Shown: positions 26,626 to 36,903 of the stretch, one piece after another
How the letters are laid out: the number at the start of each line of letters is the position of its first letter
How positions within the stretch are numbered: the stretch's first letter is position 1
Assembly: GCA_031291635.1 (NCBI GenBank)
Contig: JARLIR010000008.1
Location: forward strand, 1-64,000
DNA: 64,000 nucleotides
Origin: Rhizomicrobium sp.
GTDB lineage: Bacteria; Pseudomonadota; Alphaproteobacteria; Micropepsales; Micropepsaceae
Direction of reading: 5' to 3'
Position numbers and translations under genes: made by a program
Notes under the pieces: model-generated
Databases searched by the model: none
Told to the model about the DNA's origin: nothing
The model's input: only the letters and a program-made list of their open reading frames with translations

Positions 26626-27465
26626 TTAATGCCGCTTGATGGCGACCAGCTTTTGGTAAAAGCCGCCAAAGTAAGAGGTTTGCCGCAACGTCATGGTGGA
26701 GGGCAGGCGCGCTGCCAAAGGGGTGGCAATCAGCGATAGGGTGAAGGGCTCCAGCACGGCCAGGAAGGGCGCCATCAGATAGCGCAGCGGATTCCACCAA
26801 GCGGCTTTGCCATAATCGACCAAGATCAGCTTGCCGCCCGGTTTCAGCACCCGCAAAGCCTCAGCGACGGTCTTTTGGCGCACCGCTTCAGGCTGCTCGT
26901 GCAGCAGAAAAAACAGCAGCACGGTGTCATAGCGTGCGTCGGGCATCTCAAGGGCGGTCGAATCCATCCGCAGCAGCCTCGCAGGCGTGCGCGACGGCAG
27001 CTTCCATTTCAGGTTTCTCAGCTGGATGGGCAGCACATCGATGACGTCCAAGGTGCCACCCGCTTCGCTGGCGCGTTTGGCCAGTTTGGGCGTGAGATTG
27101 CCGTAAACGCAGGCCAATTGCAGAAGCCGGCCTAGCGGAGCGGTCTCGAATTCGGCCAGCGCCGCGCACACCAGACGTTTGTAATTGCCCAACAAAATGA
27201 GATTGATGAGCCAGCCGCGGTCGAAAATTTTGACGCCGCGCGGATGCACGTATGCCCACCAATAATGGCGCAACAGATAGGGCGGGACGGAGGTGTCCTC
27301 GTGATAAAAGGCGCTCAGTGCGTCCACGTCGCGGTCCATGAGGGCCTTTCGCCAGGGCTGCCACTCTAAGATGAAGGCTGGCAGCTTGCCAAACAATGCG
27401 GCGCCTTCAGCTGCCCCTGCCATTGCCCTGTGCAACATGGCCGCGGCGGGCAAACTGAGCCCCAT
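26626..27465 (-). CDS. rquA: Rhodoquinone biosynthesis protein RquA
   Basis: A 279-residue class I SAM-dependent-methyltransferase-like protein. Several stretches match the RquA family as I know it: YLLRHYWWAYVHPRGVKIFD, WLINLILLGNYKRL, the atypical SAM motif I LQLACVYGNLTPKLAKR (not the GxGxG of UbiE/UbiG), VIDVLPIQLRNLKWKLP, LLFFLLHEQPEAVRQKT and the C-terminal SYFGGFYQKLVAIKRH. RquA converts ubiquinone to rhodoquinone by replacing a ring methoxy group with an amino group derived from SAM, allowing fumarate reduction under low oxygen. It stands alone on its strand between the lactonase and kdpE. Start codon uncertain; internal ATGs at 27438 and 27423 are possible. Confidence 0.85.
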   Translation of the reverse strand: MGLSLPAAAMLHRAMAGAAEGAALFGKLPAFILEWQPWRKALMDRDVDALSAFYHEDTSVPPYLLRHYWWAYVHPRGVKIFDRGWLINLILLGNYKRLVCAALAEFETAPLGRLLQLACVYGNLTPKLAKRASEAGGTLDVIDVLPIQLRNLKWKLPSRTPARLLRMDSTALEMPDARYDTVLLFFLLHEQPEAVRQKTVAEALRVLKPGGKLILVDYGKAAWWNPLRYLMAPFLAVLEPFTLSLIATPLAARLPSTMTLRQTSYFGGFYQKLVAIKRH

Positions 27466-27548
27466 TCCACCGCAGGCTAGGGCTCGCGAAGTCGCCCCAG
27501 GAAACGAATAAAACGCGCAAAAACAACGCCTTAATGGCGATGCCGCGA

Positions 27549-28238
27549 TTAGGAATCCTGCGCCCGCAAGCGATAGCCGACGCCTTGTTCGGTCAGGATT
27601 AGGCGCGGCTGTTCGGGATCAGCTTCCAGCTTTTGGCGTAACGTACGGACATAAATACGCAAATATTGCACGTCGGCTTCCGCGCCCCAGACTTCGTGCA
27701 GGATGAAACGGTGGGTCAGCACCTTGCCGGCATGGGCCACCATCAGGCGCAGCAAATCGTATTCGCGTGGCGTCAGTTTCACCTCTTGGCCAGCAACGCT
27801 GACAATCCGGCGCACCAGATCGACGGAAAGATCGCCGCTCTGGAACACCGGCTTCTCGCCCTCCTGCTGCAAGCGGTGGCGCATGGCGGCGCGGATGCGC
27901 GCCAAGAGTTCGTCGATGCCGAAAGGCTTGGTGACGTAATCGTCTGCCCCCAGATCAAGGGCTCTGACCTTACCTGCTTCATCAGCCCGCGCCGACAGCA
28001 CGATCACCGGCACCGTGGAGCCTGAGCCGCGCACCAAGCTTAAAACCTCAAAGCCGTCGAGGCCAGGCAAGCCAAGATCGAGCACGATCACATCGACCGT
28101 ATTGCGCTTCAGCGACTCCAGCGCTGCCTTGCTGTCTTCGGCTTCGATCACGCTATAGCCTTGGGTAGCGAGGCTGGTTTTGAGAAAGCGCCTTATGGCG
28201 GGTTCATCGTCCACCACCAAAATCTTCAGCGGGTTCAT
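27549..28238 (-). CDS. kdpE: Potassium-responsive response regulator KdpE
   Basis: A 229-residue OmpR/PhoB-type regulator. The receiver domain (1-120) has the acidic pocket VVDDEP, phospho-acceptor Asp54 in IVLDLGLPG, and Lys in DDYVTKPFG. The C-terminal winged helix (about 130-228) shows KLTPREYDLLRLMVAHAGKV and YLRIYVRTLRQKLEADPEQP, ending VGYRLRAQDS. It should activate kdpFABC when phosphorylated by KdpD. Its ATG overlaps the kdpD stop (ATGA). It is the last gene of the operon. Confidence 0.97.
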   Translation of the reverse strand: MNPLKILVVDDEPAIRRFLKTSLATQGYSVIEAEDSKAALESLKRNTVDVIVLDLGLPGLDGFEVLSLVRGSGSTVPVIVLSARADEAGKVRALDLGADDYVTKPFGIDELLARIRAAMRHRLQQEGEKPVFQSGDLSVDLVRRIVSVAGQEVKLTPREYDLLRLMVAHAGKVLTHRFILHEVWGAEADVQYLRIYVRTLRQKLEADPEQPRLILTEQGVGYRLRAQDS

Positions 28239-30898
28239 GCGGCCTCAATCGGAATGGTAATGGCAAAGATGGTTCCGGAAGGATCGGTCCGGTGCCGTGC
28301 GATGATGGTGGCGCCCATGGCTTCGACAAAGCCGCGGCTGATGGCAAGGCCAAGCCCGGTTCCGGCGCGCTGGCGATCGCTGGCTTGCACGCGGAAGAAT
28401 TTGTCGAAGATACGCTCCAAATCCTCTGGCGGTACGCCTGGGCCTTGGTCGCGGATTTCGACCATCACTTGGCCGCCGATTTTTTCCGCCGCAACCTCGA
28501 CCACAGAGCCCGGCGTCGCATATTTTCCGGCATTGTCGAGCAGATTGAACAGCACCTGCTCAAACAGCACCGGGTCCAGCGGGACCAAAGGCAGGTTCGG
28601 CGCCAGCACCAGTTTCAGCGTGTGGTCGCCCAGAACCCGGCCCGCCCGGCGCAAGGCGCTGCCGATGACATCGCCAAGATCGGTGGCTTCCAGCTTGGGT
28701 GCCAGGGCGCCGGATTCCAGCCGCGTCATGTCGAGCAGATTGGCGATGAAGCGATTCAGGCGTTCGGCTTCGTCTTGGATGGTGCCCACCAGTTCGCGAT
28801 GATCCTCGGCACCCAGTGACGCTTCCAGCCCTTTCAGGCTCGAAGCCGCGCCCAGAATGACGGCTAAAGGCGTGCGCAAATCATGGCTGATCGAGGTCAA
28901 AAGCGCCGCCCGCAGCTTTTCGGTTTCGGCGGCGAGGCGGCCTTTTTCGATGTCATCGGCGAGCTGGATACGTTCAATGGCAAGAGCGGCCTGATCGGCC
29001 AAAGCATCAAACAGGCGGCGCTGTTCAGGCGTCAGCAGGGCGCCCGGCTTGTCACTGTCGAGGCCGATGACGCCGATAGTGCCGCGCCCAGTACGCATCG
29101 GCAGATAAAGCCGTTTGGCGCCGGGCAAGGAATCGGCGCCGCGCCCGGCCGGGGTGGCATGGTCCCCAACCCAATGGGCGGCGGCGATTTCCGATTCGTC
29201 CAGGCCGTCATCCGGCGGATAGCCGGCGCGCACCGTCAGATGTCCATTCTCCGGCAGCAAAATCACCACCCGCACCTTCAGCATCTGGGCGATTTGAAAC
29301 GAGGTGGCCCATAAGAGATCGTCGAGGGCAAAAACACCGGCCAATTTGCGGCTGAACTGGTACAGGCTGTCGGTTACCGCCGCCCGCTCGCGCGCCACAA
29401 TGGCTTGCGCCCGTACCCGCGCCGTCAGATTGCTGGCGATCACCGCGACAATGGCGAAGGTCACCAACACCACGACATTTTCCGGATCGGCGATGGTGAA
29501 GGTGTAAAGCGGCGGCAGAAAGAAAAAGTTGAAAGCCAACACCGCCACGATGCTGGCGAACAAAGATGGCCACAAGCCATAGCGCACCGCACTCGCCAGC
29601 ACCGCGATGAGAAAGACCAATCCGACATTGGTGACGCCGAGCGTGCGTTTGAGCACAATCCCGCTGGCCAGCGCCAAAGCGGCAAAAACAAAACTCTCCC
29701 AATAGCCGCGCCGCTCCACGGGCGGCAGCAAGCGTGTCACCGGCTCTTTGCCGCGCATCGCCCGGCTCAATTGCTCCGGCACGACATGGACGCTGACCCC
29801 ACCGGCGCGGCGGATGATTTCGTAGGTCGTGGAGCGCCGCAGCAGCGTCTCCCACCAGGAGCGGCGCGTGGTCGAGGTGACGATATGGGTGAAATTGTTG
29901 GCGTGGGCGTAAGCCACAATACCGTCCGCGACATTGGCGGCCGGAATGGTCACGGTCTGTCCACCCAGACGTTCCGCCACCCGCATAGCCTCGGCGACGC
30001 GGTCACGCTCCTCGTCGGAATAATGCTGCGCGGACGGGGTTTCGACGTAAGCCGCGCTCCAGGAGGCATGCAGCCGGTCGGCCAGACGCCTGCCATAACG
30101 CACCAGCGCGGCGCCGCCTGCCCGCTCGTTGACACGCACCAGCACCCGCTCGCTCGCCTCCCAGGGTCCTTGGATGGCATGGCTGCGCATGTAGCTGACC
30201 ATCTGGTCATCGACGCGCTGGGCGGTGCGGCGCAAAGCGATCTCGCGCAAAGCGGTGAGATTGCCGGGCACAAAATAATTTTGCGCCGCGCGCTCAGCGG
30301 CTTCCGGCAGATAAACCTTGCCCTCTTTCAAACGCTGGATCAGATCGTCCGGCGTCAGATCGATCAGCTCGACATCATTGGCGCGGTCCAGAACCTTGTC
30401 TGGCACCGTCTCGCTGACCCGCACCTTGGTGATGCGGGCGACGACATCATTCAGGCTTTCCAGATGCTGGACGTTCAGGGTTGAATAGACATCGATCCCA
30501 GCGGCCAGAAGCTCTTCGACATCGAGATAACGTTTGGGGTGACGGCTGCCTTCGACATTGCTGTGGGCCAACTCGTCCACCAGCACCAGTTTGGGGCGGC
30601 GCAGCAGGATGGCATCAAGGTCCATCTCATGCAGCACCCGGCCCTTGTAAGGGATGTGGCGCTTGGGGATGATTTCGAGATTGCGGGTGAGGTGTTCGGT
30701 TTCGACCCGCCCATGGGTCTCGACCACACCAATCACCACATCGACGCCTTCGAGCTTGCGCTGCCGGGCGGAGGACAGCATTTCGTAGGTCTTACCCACG
30801 CCCGGCGCAAAGCCGAGAAAGATTTTGAGCCGCCCGTGACCCTCTTGGGCGGCATCCGCCAAGAGGGCTTCGGGCGACGGGCGTGGGGCATCACTCAT
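28235..30898 (-). CDS. kdpD: Osmosensitive potassium channel sensor kinase KdpD
   Basis: An 887-residue sensor kinase with the full KdpD layout. The N-terminal KdpD domain has a Walker A motif (GFAPGVGKT near residue 30), VVIGVVETHGRVETEHLTRN and LVDELAHSNVEGSRHPKRYL. Then come a USP-like domain (about 250-370), four TM helices (about 400-500), a GAF-like region, HisKA with His672 in SISHDLRTPLAV, and an HATPase domain ending in FDKFFRVQASD and GTGLGLAISRGFVEAMG. It senses low K+ or osmotic stress and phosphorylates KdpE. The start lies nine bases after the kdpC stop. Confidence 0.97.
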   Translation of the reverse strand: MSDAPRPSPEALLADAAQEGHGRLKIFLGFAPGVGKTYEMLSSARQRKLEGVDVVIGVVETHGRVETEHLTRNLEIIPKRHIPYKGRVLHEMDLDAILLRRPKLVLVDELAHSNVEGSRHPKRYLDVEELLAAGIDVYSTLNVQHLESLNDVVARITKVRVSETVPDKVLDRANDVELIDLTPDDLIQRLKEGKVYLPEAAERAAQNYFVPGNLTALREIALRRTAQRVDDQMVSYMRSHAIQGPWEASERVLVRVNERAGGAALVRYGRRLADRLHASWSAAYVETPSAQHYSDEERDRVAEAMRVAERLGGQTVTIPAANVADGIVAYAHANNFTHIVTSTTRRSWWETLLRRSTTYEIIRRAGGVSVHVVPEQLSRAMRGKEPVTRLLPPVERRGYWESFVFAALALASGIVLKRTLGVTNVGLVFLIAVLASAVRYGLWPSLFASIVAVLAFNFFFLPPLYTFTIADPENVVVLVTFAIVAVIASNLTARVRAQAIVARERAAVTDSLYQFSRKLAGVFALDDLLWATSFQIAQMLKVRVVILLPENGHLTVRAGYPPDDGLDESEIAAAHWVGDHATPAGRGADSLPGAKRLYLPMRTGRGTIGVIGLDSDKPGALLTPEQRRLFDALADQAALAIERIQLADDIEKGRLAAETEKLRAALLTSISHDLRTPLAVILGAASSLKGLEASLGAEDHRELVGTIQDEAERLNRFIANLLDMTRLESGALAPKLEATDLGDVIGSALRRAGRVLGDHTLKLVLAPNLPLVPLDPVLFEQVLFNLLDNAGKYATPGSVVEVAAEKIGGQVMVEIRDQGPGVPPEDLERIFDKFFRVQASDRQRAGTGLGLAISRGFVEAMGATIIARHRTDPSGTIFAITIPIEAA

Positions 30899-30907
30899 AC
30901 CGGCATA

Positions 30908-31474
30908 TTAGCGGGCCGCCGCATCCAGCGCGAGGTTGAGCTTTAAGACATTCACATGTGGTTCGCCGATTAGCCCTGCCAGACGGGCTTCGGTATGGGC
31001 CGCCACCAGCTTGCGCAGTGTGGCTTCGTCCAGCTTTCTGGCCTTGGCGACACGCGGAATCTGAAACAGCGCCGCCGCCGGCGTGATGTCGGGGTCCAGG
31101 CCGCTGGCCGAGCTGGTGACCAGATCGACCGGCACTGGTGCTCCCGGATTTTCCGCCCGCAAAGCTTTGGTGTCCGCGGTAACGCGGTCGATCAGTTTCT
31201 TGGAGGTCGGGCCGAGATTGGAGCCGCCGGAATTGGTCGCGTCATAACCATTGCCCGCCGCAGAGGGGCGGCTATGGAAGTAGCGCGCCGAGGCGAAGTT
31301 TTGGCCGATCAGTTCCGAACCGATCACTTTGCCCTTCTGCGTGATCAGGCTGCCCTCGGCTTGGTGCGGGAACACCACCTTGCCGATGCCGGTAACGGCG
31401 AGGGGATAGAGAAAGCCGGTCAGCAGCGTCATCAGAACCAGCATGACAAGCGCGGGACGAATTTGCTTAAGCAT
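30908..31474 (-). CDS. kdpC: Potassium-transporting ATPase subunit KdpC
   Basis: A 188-residue single-TM subunit ([20 protein letters not shown]) with a periplasmic domain containing [50 protein letters not shown] and [20 protein letters not shown], all standard KdpC features. It stabilises the KdpA-KdpB complex. The ATG at 31474 is chosen because GAGG lies six bases upstream. A GTG at 31486 overlapping the kdpB stop and an ATG at 31477 are alternatives. Confidence 0.96.
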   Translation of the reverse strand: MLKQIRPALVMLVLMTLLTGFLYPLAVTGIGKVVFPHQAEGSLITQKGKVIGSELIGQNFASARYFHSRPSAAGNGYDATNSGGSNLGPTSKKLIDRVTADTKALRAENPGAPVPVDLVTSSASGLDPDITPAAALFQIPRVAKARKLDEATLRKLVAAHTEARLAGLIGEPHVNVLKLNLALDAAAR

Positions 31475-31482
31475 CATAGACC

Positions 31483-33519
31483 TCACACCAATCCAAAGGC
31501 AGCAACGGCCATATCGATCAGCTTGATGCCGATGAAGGGCACGATGATACCGCCAAGACCATAGACAACGAGATTGCGCCCCAAGAGTGCTGCCGCACCG
31601 ATGGGCCGGTAAGTGACGCCTTTCAGCGCCAGCGGGATCAGCGCCACGATGATCAAGGCATTGAAGATGATCGCCGACAGGATGGCGCTTTGCGGCGAAT
31701 GCAGCCCCATGATGTTGAGCGCTTGCAGCTGCGGATAAAAGGCAATGAACATCGCCGGAATGATGGCGAAATACTTGGCCACGTCATTGGCGATGGAGAA
31801 GGTCGTCAGCGCCCCGCGGGTCATCAAGAGTTGCTTGCCGATTTCGACGATCTCGATGAGCTTGGTGGGATCACTGTCGAGATCGACCATGTTGCCCGCT
31901 TCGCGCGCCGCCATGGTGCCGGTATTCATAGCGACACCGACATCGGCTTGCGCCAAAGCGGGCGCGTCATTGGTGCCGTCACCGCACATGGCCACCAGCT
32001 TGCCTTTGGCCTGCTCCTCGCGGATCAGCGCCAGCTTCATTTCCGGCGTCGCTTGCGCCAGGAAGTCATCCACGCCGGATTCCGCGGCAATGGCGGCGGC
32101 GGTAAGCGGATTGTCACCGGTGATCATCACGGTGCGGATACCCATTTGGCGCAGCGCCGCAAAACGTTCCTTGATACCGCCCTTCACGATGTCTTTGAGA
32201 TGAATGACGCCGAGCAACTTGCCATTCAGCGCCACGGCCAGAGGCGTGCCACCTTGCTTGGCGATGCCATCGGAGATGACCTTAAGGGCATCGGCATTAG
32301 CGGCCAGCGGCCCGACCCAACCCATCACCGCATCGACTGCGCCTTTACGGATGGAGATGCCCTCCACATCGATGCCGCTGATGCGGGTCTGGGCGGAGAA
32401 GGGGACAAAAGCGGCTTGCACCACCTCGCGGCCACGGATGCCATAGCGCTCTTTGGCAAGAACGACGATGGAACGGCCTTCCGGGGTCTCATCGGAGAGC
32501 GACGCCAGCTGCGCCGCATCGGCGAGTTCGCGCTCCTCCACGCCAGGCACCGGCAGGAAAGCCGTGGCTTGGCGATTGCCCAGCGTGATGGTGCCGGTTT
32601 TGTCGAGCAGCAGCGTGTCGACATCGCCTGCCGCTTCCACGGCGCGGCCCGACACCGCCAGCACATTGAATCGCACCAGCCGGTCCATACCGGCAATGCC
32701 GATGGCCGATAACAGCGCCCCGATGGTGGTGGGGATCAAAGTGACGAACAGCGCCACCAGCACCAGCACGGTGATTTTCCCGCCCGCATAAGTGGCAAAG
32801 GCCGGAATGGTTGCTACCGCGAAGACGAAGATCAGCGTCATGCCGGCCAGCAAGATATTGAGCGCGATCTCGTTCGGTGTCTTCTGCCGTTCAGCCCCTT
32901 CCACCAGCGAGATCATGCGATCGAGAAAGGTAGAGCCTTGCGTCGCCGTGATCCGCACCACGATGAAGTCGGAGAGGACGCGGGTGCCGCCGGTCACCGC
33001 CGACCGGTCGCCGCCGGATTCGCGAATCACTGGGGCGCTTTCGCCGGTGATGGCCGATTCGTCGACCGAAGCGATGCCTTCGATCACCTCGCCATCAGAG
33101 GGGATCAACTCACCCACCTCCACCAGCACCAGATCGCCGCGCTCCAGTTGGAAGGCCGGGATTTTCTCCCACAATTTGGCCTTGGGCTCGACCAGGCGCT
33201 TGGCTGTCATGTCGACTTTGGAGCGGCGCAAATAAGCTGCCCGTGCTTTGCCTCTGCCTTCGGCCAAAGCCTCGGCGAAATTGGCAAACAACACCGTGAA
33301 CCACAGCCAAATGTTGATCTGCAGCGCGAAGGCAAAGGCGCCATTGCCCAGCATCGTGTCGCGGATGAAGAGAATGGTGGTGAGGGTCGCCACAATTTCG
33401 ACGACGAACATCACCGGATTCTTCACCATCGCCCGGGGGTCGAGCTTTTGCACCGCGCCAAGGATGGCGGGGAGGATGACGCGCTCACGCGGAGCGGCAA
33501 CTGTCACTAAATTGTCCAT
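31483..33519 (-). CDS. kdpB: Potassium-transporting P-type ATPase subunit KdpB
   Basis: A 678-residue P-type ATPase catalytic subunit. Visible are the actuator motif [17 protein letters not shown], the phosphorylation motif [13 protein letters not shown] (Asp306), the nucleotide-domain [19 protein letters not shown], and the hinge [25 protein letters not shown]. The KdpB-specific [20 protein letters not shown] and seven TM segments are also present. It couples ATP hydrolysis to K+ uptake through KdpA. It starts nine bases after kdpA. Confidence 0.98.
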   Translation of the reverse strand: MDNLVTVAAPRERVILPAILGAVQKLDPRAMVKNPVMFVVEIVATLTTILFIRDTMLGNGAFAFALQINIWLWFTVLFANFAEALAEGRGKARAAYLRRSKVDMTAKRLVEPKAKLWEKIPAFQLERGDLVLVEVGELIPSDGEVIEGIASVDESAITGESAPVIRESGGDRSAVTGGTRVLSDFIVVRITATQGSTFLDRMISLVEGAERQKTPNEIALNILLAGMTLIFVFAVATIPAFATYAGGKITVLVLVALFVTLIPTTIGALLSAIGIAGMDRLVRFNVLAVSGRAVEAAGDVDTLLLDKTGTITLGNRQATAFLPVPGVEERELADAAQLASLSDETPEGRSIVVLAKERYGIRGREVVQAAFVPFSAQTRISGIDVEGISIRKGAVDAVMGWVGPLAANADALKVISDGIAKQGGTPLAVALNGKLLGVIHLKDIVKGGIKERFAALRQMGIRTVMITGDNPLTAAAIAAESGVDDFLAQATPEMKLALIREEQAKGKLVAMCGDGTNDAPALAQADVGVAMNTGTMAAREAGNMVDLDSDPTKLIEIVEIGKQLLMTRGALTTFSIANDVAKYFAIIPAMFIAFYPQLQALNIMGLHSPQSAILSAIIFNALIIVALIPLALKGVTYRPIGAAALLGRNLVVYGLGGIIVPFIGIKLIDMAVAAFGLV

Positions 33520-33528
33520 GGGTCTTTC

Positions 33529-35256
33529 TCAGTAAAGGGTGCCGGCCTGCATCGCGAAATGTTCCGCGAGCGGACCAAGGGCCAAGGCCGGTAAGAAGGT
33601 GAGGCCGCCAACGATCACCAACACGCCTGCCAAGAGGCCGACAAAAAGCGCACCGGTGGTAGGGAAGGTGCCTTCGGAGGGCGGCACGATTTTCTTGGCT
33701 GCGAGCGAGCCTGCCACCGCCAGCATCGGCACGATCCACAAGAAGCGTCCCAGCAGCATCGAGATGCCGAGCAGCAGATTGTAGAACACCGTATTGGCGG
33801 TCAGCCCGGCAAAAGCGCTGCCGTTGTTACCGGCAGTGGAACTGAAGGCATAGAGGATCTCGCTAAAGCCATGCGGTCCGGAATTGTTCAGCCCCGCAAG
33901 CCCCGCTGGCGCCACACTGGCAATCGCGGCTGGAACCAGCACCGCCAGAGGGGTGACGAGAATGGCCAGAATCGCCATCTTCACTTCTTTGGCTTCGAGC
34001 TTCTTGCCGAGATATTCCGGCGTCCGCCCGACCATCAGCCCGGCCACGAACATGGTGACGATGGCAAACAGCAAGATGCCGTAAAGCCCCGACCCCGTGC
34101 CGCCGAAGATGACTTCGCCAAGCTCTATATTGACCATGGGAACCAACCCGCCCAGCGGCGTAAAGCTGTCATGCATGGCATTGACCGAGCCGTTGGACGC
34201 ATCGGTGGTCGCAGTGGCCCAGATGGTGGAATTGGTGATACCGAAGCGGACGTCCTTGCCTTCCATATTGCCACCCGCCTGCGTCGCGCTGGCTGTTTGA
34301 TCGATATGAAGCGCCGCCAGTTTGGCGCTGGGCTGATTTTCGGCCCAGGTGGAAACGGCTTGGCCGCCGAGATAAAGCTGGCCCATCACGGCGAAGATCG
34401 CCCAGCCTTGGCGCGTGTTTCCCACCATCTTACCGAAGGTGTAGGTGAGCGCCGCGCTGATGGCGAAAATCGACCACAGCTCGATCAGATTGGTGAGGCC
34501 GTTCGGGTTTTCGAAGGGATGGGCCGAATTGGCGTTGAAGAAACCGCCGCCATTGGTGCCCAGCATCTTGATCGCTTCCTGGGACGCCACCGGTCCTTGG
34601 GCGATGATCTGCTTGGCGCCTTCCAGCGTTGTCGCCAGCGTGTAGCTGGCAAAGTTCTGCGGCACACCTTGCCACAAGATCACCAACGCCATCACGAAGG
34701 CCAGCGGCAGCAGCACGTACAGGGTCGTGCGGGTGAGATCGACCCAGAAATTGCCCACCGTCTTGGCTGAGCGCCGGGCAAAGCCGCGGATCAAGGCGAT
34801 GGCGAGCGCGATACCGGTCGCGGCCGAAACGAAATTGTGTGTCGTCAGCCCTACCATCTGGGTGAAATAGCTGAGCGTGGATTCGCCGCTATAGGATTGC
34901 CAGTTGGTGTTGGTGATGAAACTGACCGCGGTGTTGAAGGCCAGATCCGGTGTCACATTGGGCAAGCCCTGCGGATTGAAGGGCAGGTAAGCTTGGCAGC
35001 GCAGTATCGCATACAGCAGCGAAAAGCCTGCAATGCTGAAGGCCAGCATGGCCAGGGCATAACCGGTCCAATGCTGTTCTTCGTCTGCGCGGATACCGCA
35101 AAGCCGATAGATCAGCCTTTCGACGGGGCCGAAAATCGGGGAGAGGAAGGTGCGCTCGCCTTGAAACAAGGCGGCCATATAGCCGCCAAGAGGCTTCACG
35201 CTCAGGGTGACCAGCGCTGCGAACAGCGCGATCTGCAATAGGGCGTTGATGGTCAT
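33529..35256 (-). CDS. kdpA: Potassium-transporting ATPase channel subunit KdpA
   Basis: A 575-residue polytopic protein of the superfamily of K+ transporters, with about ten TM helices and selectivity-filter-type segments ([74 protein letters not shown]). It forms the K+-selective pathway of the high-affinity Kdp pump. Length is close to the E. coli protein with small loop insertions. It follows kdpF by three bases. Confidence 0.98.
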   Translation of the reverse strand: MTINALLQIALFAALVTLSVKPLGGYMAALFQGERTFLSPIFGPVERLIYRLCGIRADEEQHWTGYALAMLAFSIAGFSLLYAILRCQAYLPFNPQGLPNVTPDLAFNTAVSFITNTNWQSYSGESTLSYFTQMVGLTTHNFVSAATGIALAIALIRGFARRSAKTVGNFWVDLTRTTLYVLLPLAFVMALVILWQGVPQNFASYTLATTLEGAKQIIAQGPVASQEAIKMLGTNGGGFFNANSAHPFENPNGLTNLIELWSIFAISAALTYTFGKMVGNTRQGWAIFAVMGQLYLGGQAVSTWAENQPSAKLAALHIDQTASATQAGGNMEGKDVRFGITNSTIWATATTDASNGSVNAMHDSFTPLGGLVPMVNIELGEVIFGGTGSGLYGILLFAIVTMFVAGLMVGRTPEYLGKKLEAKEVKMAILAILVTPLAVLVPAAIASVAPAGLAGLNNSGPHGFSEILYAFSSTAGNNGSAFAGLTANTVFYNLLLGISMLLGRFLWIVPMLAVAGSLAAKKIVPPSEGTFPTTGALFVGLLAGVLVIVGGLTFLPALALGPLAEHFAMQAGTLY

Positions 35257-35259
35257 GGG

Positions 35260-35349
35260 TCAGAACTTCTCGGGCTTGATCAGCGCGATGACGAGATAAA
35301 CGGCGATGATCACGGTCACCGCCGCGGCCAGGATGTAGTCGAAGCTCAT
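35260..35349 (-). CDS. kdpF: Potassium-transporting ATPase small subunit KdpF
   Basis: A 29-residue single-helix peptide starting MSFDYILAAAVTV and ending with the conserved ALIKPEKF tail of KdpF. It binds at the lipid interface between KdpA and KdpB and stabilises the complex. The ATG at 35349 has GAGG five bases upstream, inside the end of the preceding small ORF. The open frame continues upstream but has no homology there. Confidence 0.92.
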   Translation of the reverse strand: MSFDYILAAAVTVIIAVYLVIALIKPEKF

Positions 35350-35356
35350 CGCCGCC

Positions 35357-35440
35357 TCACAACCGGTCGCAGGCAAAAACATAAGCGGTGCAAAGGGCAA
35401 AAAAGCCCGTTCCGAGCACCAGCATGACGATATCGAGCAT
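35357..35440 (-). CDS. 27-codon single-TM micro-ORF leading the kdp operon
   Basis: An ATG at 35440 preceded by GGAGG at five bases opens a 27-codon frame ending TGA, seven bases before kdpF. The peptide begins MLDIVMLVLGTGFFALC and ends with ACDRL: one hydrophobic helix, two cysteines and a basic tail. The ideal ribosome site, tight spacing to kdpF and hydrophobic composition favour a real gene. Similar short ORFs before kdpF exist in other proteobacteria as far as I recall, usually unnamed. Function unknown; a leader peptide or an accessory Kdp microprotein are both possible. Confidence 0.65.
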   Translation of the reverse strand: MLDIVMLVLGTGFFALCTAYVFACDRL

Positions 35441-35562
35441 GTGAACCTCCGCAAGTTGGGGCGGAGGGTGGGCAAAGCTGCATATAAATTCGAGAGGGGG
35501 CGTGAGGCTAAGGCCTATAGATCCCATATAGAGGCGCCGGTCTTAGCAAGGCGTCGCAAGGG

Positions 35563-35602
35563 AAAAATGATGGTGGAGCCCGGAGGGGAAGCCCCACCAT
35601 CA
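35563..35602 (-). terminator. Intrinsic terminator of the cation/proton antiporter gene
   Basis: TGATGGTGGAGC (35568-35579) pairs with GCCCCACCATCA (35591-35602) with one mismatch. On the minus strand the hairpin is followed by TTTTTCC, 20 bases after the antiporter stop. It separates that gene from the kdp operon further downstream on the same strand. Confidence 0.8.
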
Positions 35603-35622
35603 GTTCGTCAGCGTTGAAAATG

Positions 35623-36903
35623 CTAGGCCTCTACCCCCACCGGAACCGCGTAACCGGCGCGGGGGAGAAGAAACCGCAGCAACGGGCCGGTCATCACCGT
35701 CGTCGTCACCGCCATGATCACCAGCATGGTGAAGACATTCTGCGGGATGAAGCCAAGATCGAAGCCGATGTTGAGCACGATCAGTTCCATCAAAGCCCGG
35801 GTGTTCATCAAGGAGCCGAGAATGGTCGATTCCTTGTGATTGAAACCGGCCAGCCGTCCGGCGACATAGACCGGAATGATCTTGCCCAGGATTGCTGCCG
35901 CTAAGACCAGCGCCAGCCATTGCCAATCCGAGGCGCTGACCAGCCCCAGCACATTGGTGCGCAAGCCCGTGTAGGTGAAGAAGACCGGCAGGAAAAAGAC
36001 CAGCACGAACTTGCCGATTTGGGCCCGCCAGGCTTCGACGAATTTGCGCTCATGATGAAACAGCAGCCCCGCCAGGAAGCCGCCGAAAATTGTGAAGATG
36101 CCGAGCTTGTAGGTGCAGATGCCAATGGCAAAGACGAAGCATAAGATCACCGTCATCAAATTGGGCGGGATATGGCCGTCGATCACCGGCAGCTTCACCA
36201 GCAGCTTGTGCGCCAGGGGGCGCAATACGAACCAGGACACCAAGGCGAGCAAAACGATGCCACCTACTTGCAAGCCAACCCCTTCGGCGGAAAACTTGGC
36301 GGAGGCGTAGGCCGAAATCGCTGCCAACAGCACCCACCCAACCACGTCATTTGCGGCGGCAGCGGAAATCGCAACGACGCCGATTTCCCGTCCTGTCAGG
36401 CCAAACTCCCGCAGAATACGGCCCAGAATCGGCACCGCCGTGATGGCCAGGCCAACGCCGAAAAACAGGCTGTAGGTCAAAGGATCGATGGTAGGCGCCA
36501 GATGGGGTGCCGAGATCTGGCCGATGCCGAAGCCGAGGGCGAAAGGAACCATGATGGAGGCAGCGGCAATGCCGATCACGCCATTGCGGTTCTTGGCATG
36601 GGCGAGGTGGCCGAATTCGAAATCGATACCGATCTGGAACATCAGCAAAACAAGCCCAATCTGGCTGATGATAGTGATCGGCGCGGAAGCTTTGGCGCCG
36701 AACAAAAATAGCGAGGCATCGGGAAAGAAATGCCCGAACAAAGAGGGGCCCAAAATGAGACCCGCGAGGATCTCGCCAATCACCCCCGGCTGGCCGAAGC
36801 GGCGCAGGAGCTGGTTACCCGCCCGCGCGGCGGCAATCATCACGATAAGCTGCAGCAAGACCGAAAACAGCAAACCTTCCGTCTGATGAACTGACGAATG
36901 CAT
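35623..36903 (-). CDS. CPA2-family cation:proton antiporter (Kef/NapA-like)
   Basis: A 426-residue membrane protein with about twelve TM helices and no C-terminal RCK/TrkA_N domain. CPA2 signatures are FGQPGVIGEILAGLILGPSL, LLMFQIGIDFEF, VGLAITAVPILGRILREFGL, and AANDVVGWVLLA, with the ion-binding Asp in the unwound-helix region. It exchanges Na+ or K+ for H+. The ATG at 36903 has GGAGG six bases upstream; an ATG eight codons earlier does not. It has its own terminator but precedes kdp on the same strand, which suggests a linked role in K+/pH homeostasis. Confidence 0.88.
   Translation of the reverse strand: MHSSVHQTEGLLFSVLLQLIVMIAAARAGNQLLRRFGQPGVIGEILAGLILGPSLFGHFFPDASLFLFGAKASAPITIISQIGLVLLMFQIGIDFEFGHLAHAKNRNGVIGIAAASIMVPFALGFGIGQISAPHLAPTIDPLTYSLFFGVGLAITAVPILGRILREFGLTGREIGVVAISAAAANDVVGWVLLAAISAYASAKFSAEGVGLQVGGIVLLALVSWFVLRPLAHKLLVKLPVIDGHIPPNLMTVILCFVFAIGICTYKLGIFTIFGGFLAGLLFHHERKFVEAWRAQIGKFVLVFFLPVFFTYTGLRTNVLGLVSASDWQWLALVLAAAILGKIIPVYVAGRLAGFNHKESTILGSLMNTRALMELIVLNIGFDLGFIPQNVFTMLVIMAVTTTVMTGPLLRFLLPRAGYAVPVGVEA

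Noticed and set aside
29405-30484. 359-codon open frame on the plus strand
   Set aside because: Antisense to kdpD, whose domains are unambiguous.
35441-35530. Possible kdp promoter with TATATG as -10 on the minus strand
   Set aside because: No acceptable -35 at 16-18 bases and no recognised KdpE box; left uncalled.
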